Shown here in pieces: positions 1 through 12,556 of a stretch of DNA of 64,000 bases. Made by a program: the position numbers and the translations under genes. This DNA is from Aquatica leii (taxonomy: Eukaryota > Arthropoda > Insecta > Coleoptera > Lampyridae). The notes below the pieces were generated by a model that was given only the letters and a program-made list of their open reading frames with translations, did no database searches and was not told the origin of the DNA. Numbering within the stretch: the stretch's first letter is position 1; each line of letters opens with the position of its first letter. The stretch lies in contig CM069434.1 in the NCBI GenBank assembly GCA_035610365.1, forward strand, positions 125,296,895 to 125,360,894, given 5' to 3'.

Positions 1-3000
1 CAGACCGGTTTAAGCATTTTGCATTTACGGACTCATTCCAGTCTGTGATTGTGACTATTGTGAGTAAAATCAGTAAAATGGATTTAGTAAAGGTAAAACA
101 CATTTATATTATAAATCTTACGAATGAATTAATCAGAACCTGTACAATCGAGTCAATGCAAATAAATCGCTTATTTTAGAAACCAACATCTTTGATGTAT
201 TAAAGAAAAATAACATCCCACCCCACAACTTCCTAATCATTCTTACATTCCAGACCGGTTTAAGCATTTTGCATTTACGGACTCATTCCAGTCTGTGATT
301 GTGACTATTGTGAGTAAAATCAGTAAAATGGATTTAGTAAAGGTAAAACACATTTATGTTTTATAAATCTTACGAATGAATTAATCAGAACCTGTACAAT
401 CGAGTCAATGCAAATAAATCGCTTATTTTAGAAACCAACATCTTTGATGTATTAAAGAAAAATAACATCCCACCCCACAACTTCCTAATCATTCTTACAT
501 TCCAGACCGGTTTAAGCATTTTGCATTTACGGACTCATTCCAGTCTGTGATTGTGACTATTGTGAGTAAAATCAGTAAAATGGATTTAGTAAAGGTAAAA
601 CACATTTATATTATAAATCTTACGAATGAATTAATCAGAACCTGTACAATCGAGTCAATGCAAATAAATCGCTTATTTTAGAAACCAACATCTTTGATGT
701 ATTAAAGAAAAATAACATCCCACCCCACAACTTCCTAATCATTCTTACATTCCAGACCGGTTTAAGCATTTTGCATTTACGGACTCATTCCAGTCTGTGA
801 TTGTGACTATTGTGAGTAAAATCAGTAAAATGGATTTAGTAAAGGTAAAACACATTTATATTATAAATCTTACGAATGAATTAATCAGAACCTGTACAAT
901 CGAGTCAATGCAAATAAATCGCTTATTTTAGAAACCAACATCTTTGATGTATTAAAGAAAAATAACATCCCACCCCACAACTTCCTAATCATTCTTACAT
1001 TCCAGACCGGTTTAAGCATTTTGCATTTACGGACTCATTCCAGTCTGTGATTGTGACTATTGTGAGTAAAATCAGTAAAATGGATTTAGTAAAGGTAAAA
1101 CACATTTATATTATAAATCTTACGAATGAATTAATCAGAACCTGTACAATCGAGTCAATGCAAATAAATCGCTTATTTTAGAAACCAACATCTTTGATGT
1201 ATTAAAGAAAAATAACATCCCACCCCACAACTTCCTAATCATTCTTACATTCCAGACCGGTTTAAGCATTTTGCATTTACGGACTCATTCCAGTCTGTGA
1301 TTGTGACTATTGTGAGTAAAATCAGTAAAATGGATTTAGTAAAGGTAAAACACATTTATATTTTAAATCTTACGAATGAATTAATCAGAACCTGTACAAT
1401 CGAGTCAATGCAAATAAATCGCTTATTTTAGAAACCAACATCTTTGATGTATTAAAGAAAAATAACATCCCACCCCACAACTTCCTAATCATTCTTACAT
1501 TCCAGACCGGTTTAAGCATTTTGCATTTACGGACTCATTCCAGTCTGTGATTGTGACTATTGTGAGTAAAATCAGTAAAATGGATTTAGTAAAGGTAAAA
1601 CACATTTATATTATAAATCTTACGAATGAATTAATCAGAACCTGTACAATCGAGTCAATGCAAATAAATCGCTTATTTTAGAAACCAACATCTTTGATGT
1701 ATTAAAGAAAAATAACATCCCACCCCACAACTTCCTAATCATTCTTACATTCCAGACCGGTTTAAGCATTTTGCATTTACGGACTCATTCCAGTCTGTGA
1801 TTGTGACTATTGTGAGTAAAATCAGTAAAATGGATTTAGTAAAGGTAAAACACATTTATATTATAAATCTTACGAATGAATTAATCAGAACCTGTACAAT
1901 CGAGTCAATGCAAATAAATCGCTTATTTTAGAAACCAACATCTTTGATGTATTAAAGAAAAATAACATCCCACCCCACAACTTCCTAATCATTCTTACAT
2001 TCCAGACCGGTTTAAGCATTTTGCATTTACGGACTCATTCCAGTCTGTGATTGTGACTATTGTGAGTAAAATCAGTAAAATGGATTTAGTAAAGGTAAAA
2101 CACATTTATATTATAAATCTTACGAATGAATTAATCAGAACCTGTACAATCGAGTCAATGCAAATAAATCGCTTATTTTAGAAACCAACATCTTTGATGT
2201 ATTAAAGAAAAATAACATCCCACCCCACAACTTCCTAATCATTCTTACATTCCAGACCGGTTTAAGCATTTTGCATTTACGGACTCATTCCAGTCTGTGA
2301 TTGTGACTATTGTGAGTAAAATCAGTAAAATGGATTTAGTAAAGGTAAAACACATTTATATTATAAATCTTACGAATGAATTAATCAGAACCTGTACAAT
2401 CGAGTCAATGCAAATAAATCGCTTATTTTAGAAACCAACATCTTTGATGTATTAAAGAAAAATAACATCCCACCCCACAACTTCCTAATCATTCTTACAT
2501 TCCAGACCGGTTTAAGCATTTTGCATTTACGGACTCATTCCAGTCTGTGATTGTGACTATTGTGAGTAAAATCAGTAAAATGGATTTAGTAAAGGTAAAA
2601 CACATTTATATTATAAATCTTACGAATGAATTAATCAGAACCTGTACAATCGAGTCAATGCAAATAAATCGCTTATTTTAGAAACCAACATCTTTGATGT
2701 ATTAAAGAAAAATAACATCCCACCCCACAACTTCCTAATCATTCTTACATTCCAGACCGGTTTAAGCATTTTGCATTTACGGACTCATTCCAGTCTGTGA
2801 TTGTGACTATTGTGAGTAAAATCAGTAAAATGGATTTAGTAAAGGTAAAACACATTTATGTTTTTAAATCTTACGAATGAATTAATCAGAACCTGTACAA
2901 TCGAGTCAATGCAAATAAATCGCTTATTTTAGAAACCAACATCTTTGATGTATTAAAGAAAAATAACATCCCACCCCACAACTTCCTAATCATTCTTACA

Positions 3001-6000
3001 TTCCAGACCGGTTTAAGCATTTTGCATTTACGGACTCATTCCAGTCTGTGATTGTGACTATTGTGAGTAAAATCAGTAAAATGGATTTAGTAAAGGTAAA
3101 ACACATTTATATTTTAAATCTTACGAATGAATTAATCAGAACCTGTACAATCGAGTCAATGCAAATAAATCGCTTATTTTAGAAACCAACATCTTTGATG
3201 TATTAAAGAAAAATAACATCCCACCCCACAACTTCCTAATCATTCTTACATTCCAGACCGGTTTAAGCATTTTGCATTTACGGACTCATTCCAGTCTGTG
3301 ATTGTGACTATTGTGAGTAAAATCAGTAAAATGGATTTAGTAAAGGTAAAACACATTTATGTTTTTAAATCTTACGAATGAATTAATCAGAACCTGTACA
3401 ATCGAGTCAATGCAAATAAATCGCTTATTTTAGAAACCAACATCTTTGATGTATTAAAGAAAAATAACATCCCACCCCACAACTTCCTAATCATTCTTAC
3501 ATTCCAGACCGGTTTAAGCATTTTGCATTTACGGACTCATTCCAGTCTGTGATTGTGACTATTGTGAGTAAAATCAGTAAAATGGATTTAGTAAAGGTAA
3601 AACACATTTATGTTTTTAAATCTTACGAATGAATTAATCAGAACCTGTACAATCGAGTCAATGCAAATAAATCGCTTATTTTAGAAACCAACATCTTTGA
3701 TGTATTAAAGAAAAATAACATCCCACCCCACAACTTCCTAATCATTCTTACATTCCAGACCGGTTTAAGCATTTTGCATTTACGGACTCATTCCAGTCTG
3801 TGATTGTGACTATTGTGAGTAAAATCAGTAAAATGGATTTAGTAAAGGTAAAACACATTTATGTTTTTAAATCTTACGAATGAATTAATCAGAACCTGTA
3901 CAATCGAGTCAATGCAAATAAATCGCTTATTTTAGAAACCAACATCTTTGATGTATTAAAGAAAAATAACATCCCACCCCACAACTTCCTAATCATTCTT
4001 ACATTCCAGACCGGTTTAAGCATTTTGCATTTACGGACTCATTCCAGTCTGTGATTGTGACTATTGTGAGTAAAATCAGTAAAATGGATTTAGTAAAGGT
4101 AAAACACATTTATATTTTAAATCTTACGAATGAATTAATCAGAACCTGTACAATCGAGTCAATGCAAATAAATCGCTTATTTTAGAAACCAACATCTTTG
4201 ATGTATTAAAGAAAAATAACATCCCACCCCACAACTTCCTAATCATTCTTACATTCCAGACCGGTTTAAGCATTTTGCATTTACGGACTCATTCCAGTCT
4301 GTGATTGTGACTATTGTGAGTAAAATCAGTAAAATGGATTTAGTAAAGGTAAAACACATTTATGTTTTTAAATCTTACGAATGAATTAATCAGAACCTGT
4401 ACAATCGAGTCAATGCAAATAAATCGCTTATTTTAGAAACCAACATCTTTGATGTATTAAAGAAAAATAACATCCCACCCCACAACTTCCTAATCATTCT
4501 TACATTCCAGACCGGTTTAAGCATTTTGCATTTACGGACTCATTCCAGTCTGTGATTGTGACTATTGTGAGTAAAATCAGTAAAATGGATTTAGTAAAGG
4601 TAAAACACATTTATGTTTTTAAATCTTACGAATGAATTAATCAGAACCTGTACAATCGAGTCAATGCAAATAAATCGCTTATTTTAGAAACCAACATCTT
4701 TGATGTATTAAAGAAAAATAACATCCCACCCCACAACTTCCTAATCATTCTTACATTCCAGACCGGTTTAAGCATTTTGCATTTACGGACTCATTCCAGT
4801 CTGTGATTGTGACTATTGTGAGTAAAATCAGTAAAATGGATTTAGTAAAGGTAAAACACATTTATGTTTTTAAATCTTACGAATGAATTAATCAGAACCT
4901 GTACAATCGAGTCAATGCAAATAAATCGCTTATTTTAGAAACCAACATCTTTGATGTATTAAAGAAAAATAACATCCCACCCCACAACTTCCTAATCATT
5001 CTTACATTCCAGACCGGTTTAAGCATTTTGCATTTACGGACTCATTCCAGTCTGTGATTGTGACTATTGTGAGTAAAATCAGTAAAATGGATTTAGTAAA
5101 GGTAAAACACATTTATGTTTTTAAATCTTACGAATGAATTAATCAGAACCTGTACAATCGAGTCAATGCAAATAAATCGCTTATTTTAGAAACCAACATC
5201 TTTGATGTATTAAAGAAAAATAACATCCCACCCCACAACTTCCTAATCATTCTTACATTCCAGACCGGTTTAAGCATTTTGCATTTACGGACTCATTCCA
5301 GTCTGTGATTGTGACTATTGTGAGTAAAATCAGTAAAATGGATTTAGTAAAGGTAAAACACATTTATATTTTAAATCTTACGAATGAATTAATCAGAACC
5401 TGTACAATCGAGTCAATGCAAATAAATCGCTTATTTTAGAAACCAACATCTTTGATGTATTAAAGAAAAATAACATCCCACCCCACAACTTCCTAATCAT
5501 TCTTACATTCCAGACCGGTTTAAGCATTTTGCATTTACGGACTCATTCCAGTCTGTGATTGTGACTATTGTGAGTAAAATCAGTAAAATGGATTTAGTAA
5601 AGGTAAAACACATTTATATTCTAAATCTTACGAATGAATTAATCAGAACCTGTACAATCGAGTCAATGCAAATAAATCGCTTATTTTAGAAACCAACATC
5701 TTTGATGTATTAAAGAAAAATAACATCCCACCCCACAACTTCCTAATCATTCTTACATTCCAGACCGGTTTAAGCATTTTGCATTTACGGACTCATTCCA
5801 GTCTGTGATTGTGACTATTGTGAGTAAAATCAGTAAAATGGATTTAGTAAAGGTAAAACACATTTATGTTTTTAAATCTTACGAATGAATTAATCAGAAC
5901 CTGTACAATCGAGTCAATGCAAATAAATCGCTTATTTTAGAAACCAACATCTTTGATGTATTAAAGAAAAATAACATCCCACCCCACAACTTCCTAATCA

Positions 6001-9000
6001 TTCTTACATTCCAGACCGGTTTAAGCATTTTGCATTTACGGACTCATTCCAGTCTGTGATTGTGACTATTGTGAGTAAAATCAGTAAAATGGATTTAGTA
6101 AAGGTAAAACACATTTATGTTTTTAAATCTTACGAATGAATTAATCAGAACCTGTACAATCGAGTCAATGCAAATAAATCGCTTATTTTAGAAACCAACA
6201 TCTTTGATGTATTAAAGAAAAATAACATCCCACCCCACAACTTCCTAATCATTCTTACATTCCAGACCGGTTTAAGCATTTTGCATTTACGGACTCATTC
6301 CAGTCTGTGATTGTGACTATTGTGAGTAAAATCAGTAAAATGGATTTAGTAAAGGTAAAACACATTTATATTCTAAATCTTACGAATGAATTAATCAGAA
6401 CCTGTACAATCGAGTCAATGCAAATAAATCGCTTATTTTAGAAACCAACATCTTTGATGTATTAAAGAAAAATAACATCCCACCCCACAACTTCCTAATC
6501 ATTCTTACATTCCAGACCGGTTTAAGCATTTTGCATTTACGGACTCATTCCAGTCTGTGATTGTGACTATTGTGAGTAAAATCAGTAAAATGGATTTAGT
6601 AAAGGTAAAACACATTTATGTTTTTAAATCTTACGAATGAATTAATCAGAACCTGTACAATCGAGTCAATGCAAATAAATCGCTTATTTTAGAAACCAAC
6701 ATCTTTGATGTATTAAAGAAAAATAACATCCCACCCCACAACTTCCTAATCATTCTTACATTCCAGACCGGTTTAAGCATTTTGCATTTACGGACTCATT
6801 CCAGTCTGTGATTGTGACTATTGTGAGTAAAATCAGTAAAATGGATTTAGTAAAGGTAAAACACATTTATATTCTAAATCTTACGAATGAATTAATCAGA
6901 ACCTGTACAATCGAGTCAATGCAAATAAATCGCTTATTTTAGAAACCAACATCTTTGATGTATTAAAGAAAAATAACATCCCACCCCACAACTTCCTAAT
7001 CATTCTTACATTCCAGACCGGTTTAAGCATTTTGCATTTACGGACTCATTCCAGTCTGTGATTGTGACTATTGTGAGTAAAATCAGTAAAATGGATTTAG
7101 TAAAGGTAAAACACATTTATGTTTTTAAATCTTACGAATGAATTAATCAGAACCTGTACAATCGAGTCAATGCAAATAAATCGCTTATTTTAGAAACCAA
7201 CATCTTTGATGTATTAAAGAAAAATAACATCCCACCCCACAACTTCCTAATCATTCTTACATTCCAGACCGGTTTAAGCATTTTGCATTTACGGACTCAT
7301 TCCAGTCTGTGATTGTGACTATTGTGAGTAAAATCAGTAAAATGGATTTAGTAAAGGTAAAACACATTTATGTTTTTAAATCTTACGAATGAATTAATCA
7401 GAACCTGTACAATCGAGTCAATGCAAATAAATCGCTTATTTTAGAAACCAACATCTTTGATGTATTAAAGAAAAATAACATCCCACCCCACAACTTCCTA
7501 ATCATTCTTACATTCCAGACCGGTTTAAGCATTTTGCATTTACGGACTCATTCCAGTCTGTGATTGTGACTATTGTGAGTAAAATCAGTAAAATGGATTT
7601 AGTAAAGGTAAAACACATTTATGTTTTTAAATCTTACGAATGAATTAATCAGAACCTGTACAATCGAGTCAATGCAAATAAATCGCTTATTTTAGAAACC
7701 AACATCTTTGATGTATTAAAGAAAAATAACATCCCACCCCACAACTTCCTAATCATTCTTACATTCCAGACCGGTTTAAGCATTTTGCATTTACGGACTC
7801 ATTCCAGTCTGTGATTGTGACTATTGTGAGTAAAATCAGTAAAATGGATTTAGTAAAGGTAAAACACATTTATGTTTTTAAATCTTACGAATGAATTAAT
7901 CAGAACCTGTACAATCGAGTCAATGCAAATAAATCGCTTATTTTAGAAACCAACATCTTTGATGTATTAAAGAAAAATAACATCCCACCCCACAACTTCC
8001 TAATCATTCTTACATTCCAGACCGGTTTAAGCATTTTGCATTTACGAACTCATTCCAGTCTGTGATTGTGAGTATAGCAGCAATGGATTTAGAAAAGGTA
8101 AAACACATTTATGTTTTTAAATCTTACGAATGAATTAATCAGAACCTGTACAATCGAGTCAATGCAAATAAATCGCTTATTTTAGAAACCAACATCTTTG
8201 ATGTATTAAAGAAAAATAACATCCCACCCCACAACTTCCTAATCATTCTTACATTCCAGACCGGTTTAAGCATTTTGCATTTACGGACTCATTCCAGTCT
8301 GTGATTGTGACTATTGTGAGTAAAATCAGTAAAATGGATTTAGTAAAGGTAAAACACATTTATGTTTTTAAATCTTACGAATGAATTAATCAGAACCTGT
8401 ACAATCGAGTCAATGCAAATAAATCGCTTATTTTAGAAACCAACATCTTTGATGTATTAAAGAAAAATAACATCCCACCCCACAACTTCCTAATCATTCT
8501 TACATTCCAGACCGGTTTAAGCATTTTGCATTTACGGACTCATTCCAGTCTGTGATTGTGACTATTGTGAGTAAAATCAGTAAAATGGATTTAGTAAAGG
8601 TAAAACACATTTATATTATAAATCTTACGAATGAATTAATCAGAACCTGTACAATCGAGTCAATGCAAATAAATCGCTTATTTTAGAAACCAACATCTTT
8701 GATGTATTAAAGAAAAATAACATCCCACCCCACAACTTCCTAATCATTCTTACATTCCAGACCGGTTTAAGCATTTTGCATTTACGAACTCATTCCAGTC
8801 TGTGATTGTGACTATTGTGAGTAAAATCAGTAAAATGGATTTAGTAAAGGTAAAACACATTTATGTTTTTAAATCTTACGAATGAATTAATCAGAACCTG
8901 TACAATCGAGTCAATGCAAATAAATCGCTTATTTTAGAAACCAACATCTTTGATGTATTAAAGAAAAATAACATCCCACCCCACAACTTCCTAATCATTC

Positions 9001-10676
9001 TTACATTCCAGACCGGTTTAAGCATTTTGCATTTACGGACTCATTCCAGTCTGTGATTGTGACTATTGTGAGTAAAATCAGTAAAATGGATTTAGTAAAG
9101 GTAAAACACATTTATATTATAAATCTTACGAATGAATTAATCAGAACCTGTACAATCGAGTCAATGCAAATAAATCGCTTATTTTAGAAACCAACATCTT
9201 TGATGTATTAAAGAAAAATAACATCCCACCCCACAACTTCCTAATCATTCTTACATTCCAGACCGGTTTAAGCATTTTGCATTTACGAACTCATTCCAGT
9301 CTGTGATTGTGACTATTGTGAGTAAAATCAGTAAAATGGATTTAGTAAAGGTAAAACACATTTATGTTTTTAAATCTTACGAATGAATTAATCAGAACCT
9401 GTACAATCGAGTCAATGCAAATAAATCGCTTATTTTAGAAACCAACATCTTTGATGTATTAAAGAAAAATAACATCCCACCCCACAACTTCCTAATCATT
9501 CTTACATTCCAGACCGGTTTAAGCATTTTGCATTTACGAACTCATTCCAGTCTGTGATTGTGAGTATAGCAGCAATGGATTTAGAAAAGGTAAAACACAT
9601 TTATGTTTTTAAATCTTACGAATGAATTAATCAGAACCTGTACAATCGAGTCAATGCAAATAAATCGCTTATTTTAGAAACCAACATCTTTGATGTATTA
9701 AAGAAAAATAACATCCCACCCCACAACTTCCTAATCATTCTTACATTCCAGACCGGTTTAAGCATTTTGCATTTACGAACTCATTCCAGTCTGTGATTGT
9801 GAGTATAGCAGCAATGGATTTAGAAAAGGTAAAACACATTTATGTTTTTAAATCTTACGAATGAATTAATCAGAACCTGTACAATCGAGTCAATGCAAAT
9901 AAATCGCTTATTTTAGAAACCAACATCTTTGATGTATTAAAGAAAAATAACATCCCACCCCACAACTTCCTAATCATTCTTACATTCCAGACCGGTTTAA
10001 GCATTTTGCATTTACGGACTCATTCCAGTCTGTGATTGTGACTATTGTGAGTAAAATCAGTAAAATGGATTTAGTAAAGGTAAAACACATTTATATTATA
10101 AATCTTACGAATGAATTAATCAGAACCTGTACAATCGAGTCAATGCAAATAAATCGCTTATTTTAGAAACCAACATCTTTGATGTATTAAAGAAAAATAA
10201 CATCCCACCCCACAACTTCCTAATCATTCTTACATTCCAGACCGGTTTAAGCATTTTGCATTTACGGACTCATTCCAGTCTGTGATTGTGACTATTGTGA
10301 GTAAAATCAGTAAAATGGATTTAGTAAAGGTAAAACACATTTATATTATAAATCTTACGAATGAATTAATCAGAACCTGTACAATCGAGTCAATGCAAAT
10401 AAATCGCTTATTTTAGAAACCAACATCTTTGATGTATTAAAGAAAAATAACATCCCACCCCACAACTTCCTAATCATTCTTACATTCCAGACCGGTTTAA
10501 GCATTATGCATTTACGGACTCATTCCAGTCTGTGATTGTGACTATTGTGAGTAAAATCAGTAAAATGGATTTAGTAAAGGTAAAACACATTTATATTATA
10601 AATCTTACGAATGAATTAATCAGAACCTGTACAATCTAGTCAATGCAAATAAATCGCTTATTTTAGAAACAAACAT
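1..10676. repeat. Tandem satellite array, ~250-bp monomer, 43 copies (42 complete)
   Basis: Monomers starting CAGACCGGTTTAAGC recur at 1, 251, 503, 753, 1003 and so on to 10488. The usual period is 250-252 bp; three copies (from 8018, 9510 and 9749) are 239 bp. Copies are almost identical. Most length variation sits in one short slot after CACATTTAT (ATTATA, ATTTTA, ATTCTA, GTTTTTA or GTTTTATA). The left block is mostly ATTATA, the middle mostly GTTTTTA with interspersed ATTCTA, and the right end mixed, which suggests block-wise amplification. The last monomer is truncated and diverges at about 10671-10676. Each monomer holds a splice-acceptor-like stretch (TCATTCTTACATTCCAG) and a donor-like AAG/GTAAAA 89 nt later. 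The array runs off the left edge, so its true size is unknown. No conserved gene is visible in it. Confidence 0.98.
8018..9987. repeat. Variant 239-bp monomers within the left satellite
   Basis: In three monomers (from 8018, 9510 and 9749) the segment after GTGATTGTG is replaced by a shorter one (AGTATAGCAGCA before ATGG), a net loss of 12 bp, and the following GTAAAGG reads GAAAAGG. These three, plus the copies starting at 8758 and 9259, also read TTTACGAACT where other copies read TTTACGGACT. The three shortened copies share every change, so they descend from one variant, and two are adjacent. The loss is a multiple of three in the reading frame that is open through the exon-like box. That could be chance. 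Confidence 0.85.
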
Positions 10677-11147
10677 ATCAGCCACATTTGGTTTCTAAAG
10701 GTGAAAAAAACTTAAATCTGGACTAAGATTGTTTGAGAAATAAACGAATATTTTAAGTTGTTATAAAACCAAACATGCTTACAGCGCTTAGATTTGGATA
10801 TATTAGATAGTTAATGCACTAAACTCAAAATGGCTAAAATGTGAATTAGGTTATTACTAAAGTGTGCAACTCAAATAAAATTATATGCCCATGATAAGAG
10901 GTAATTTATTCAGTTAACATATCAGCTCTAAATCTTGGAGAATTAAAAATGCATTAAACTGCACGATATACTTTAAAAACTATTTGATGTAACCTAAAAA
11001 AAAGTAAATAAATCATTTATTATTACGATTTAACTTGCAGCTTTGCGACATCTTGTAAAATACCTTATGGATTGTATCGAAATCGTAATGGTTTTGTTTA
11101 TCAGCTATCAGTCATTTAGCAAGAAATGATTAGTTTTTATTAATTTA
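10677..11147. other. AT-rich spacer, no feature seen
   Basis: Unique AT-rich sequence between the satellite and the piggyBac-like terminus. No open frame of note, no repeat and no RNA gene could be recognised by eye. Confidence 0.6.
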
Positions 11148-11360
11148 TTAACCCTAGACTGGTACACCAGGGTCAATTTGACCCTGCGTCGTTTTAAAGC
11201 GTCGACTGCCTGCGCACCTTCCGCTCTGGAAATTTTTCACAAGCTGTAAATTCGCTTCAGTGCACGAGAAAACAGTATTTAGAACGAACGTCTGTTAGTT
11301 TACTGAAATAAGGTATGTATTAATTTTTTTAATATAATTAGGGTCATTATGACCCCGGTG
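11148..11360 (+). mobile_element. piggyBac-like left terminus with TTAA target site
   Basis: TTAA at 11148-11151 is followed directly by CCCTAGACTGGTACACC. The TTAA target site and a CCCTAG start are hallmarks of piggyBac-family ends. Internal palindromic motifs GGGTCAATTTGACCC (about 11170) and GGGTCATTATGACCCC (about 11340) lie before the transposase start, as is common in this family. A matching right end (a GGTGTACC...CTAGGGTTAA-like sequence) was not found in the window, so the element is truncated or was broken by later insertions. Confidence 0.75.
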
Positions 11361-11422
11361 TACTAATTTTGTGACTAAAAATTACATTTTTTTTAAGTTA
11401 TTTCGTACTTGACAAGTCAATT

Positions 11423-12556
11423 ATGGCTAGAAAAAATTCGTCGGAAGCAGAATTAGTCGCCGCTTTGGAGAAAATTTTAACCGAAAAAGATGAAAGTCCA
11501 ACCGATTCAATCGATTCTGACGAATATTCTGATCATGTGTCTGAGGCAAGTGATATCGCAAGTGAAGTATCGGTTGAAGTTTTATCTGAAGATGAAGATT
11601 TGTCTGAAGGGGATCAGGGTAAGCAAAAACTTTTAGCTTTTAGCTACGAATGGAGCACTCAGGTTCCAACTAAGAGGGGACGTCCTTTAACTAGAAATTA
11701 TGTTTTTAAATCTCGACAAGTAAAAGGAGCAGCAAAAAATGTAAAAACTTATTTGGAAGCATGGGAGTTACTATTTAGCGACAAAATAGCAAAGTTTTGC
11801 TTCATACAAATGAGCAAATAGATCGCTAAGCTTCTAAATACAAATCGGCCAGCTTTGTCGGACATGCAAATTTATTAGAATTGAATGTTCTCTTTGGGTT
11901 ACACTATATTCTGGGAAGTCTTAGAGTTTCTAACCAGAATTTAGAGACGTCATGGTCGAATGAATATGGAATAAATGTATGTCGGGCTACAATGTCTCTA
12001 AAAAGATTTCAATTTTTGACATCTTGCTTGAGATTCGATGATAAAAACACTAGCATCCAAAGAAGAGAAAGTGATAAATTTGCTCCAATTAGAGAAATTT
12101 GGAACATGTTTATAGAAAATTGTAAACTTTATTACACACCCGGAGAGTATTGCAGCTGTTGGACACTCGTTCCAGATGCCCAATAAAAATATATATGCCG
12201 GCAAAGCCAGACAAATACGGCATAAAAATTCTCATGTTAAATGACGCCACTAGTTTTTACATGGTAAATGCTATACCATATGTGGGAACTGTTACTGATA
12301 AAGGTATTAAAGAATCAGTTCCAGATTATTACGTTAGAAAACTTTCTGAACCAATTTACGGGAGTTATCGGAACATAACCATGGATAACTCGTTTACATC
12401 TATACCAATTGCAGAGAAAATGTTGGTTCAACATAAATTAACTATTTGGGGAATTTGAAAAAAAATAAAAGGGAAATCCCCAGAGAATGCCTTATAAAAG
12501 CACCAGCTGGAACGTCATTATTTCTTTACGATTCCAACAAAACATTGCTGTCCTAT
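11423..12556 (+). pseudogene. piggyBac-like transposase remnant (DDE_Tnp_1_7 type)
   Basis: Four consecutive pieces in shifting frames make up a piggyBac transposase. 11423-11821 is an acidic, serine-rich N-terminus ending at a TAG. 11881-12186 is the central region. 12150-12458 contains YMPAKPDKYGIKI and NITMDNSFTSIPIAEKML, matching the conserved S/AKPxKYGIK and MDNxFTS blocks that carry a catalytic Asp. About 12446-12556 contains KKNKREIPRE, a conserved block after the catalytic core. At least one stop and three frame changes break it. After about residue 37 of the last piece the sequence switches abruptly to gypsy reverse transcriptase, so the transposase C-terminus is missing. The terminus at 11148 is its own left end. 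It cannot encode a working transposase. Confidence 0.85.

Noticed and set aside
1-10676. Left array as a CRISPR array
   Set aside because: The whole 250-bp unit is repeated with no variable spacers, and the setting is a eukaryotic genome.
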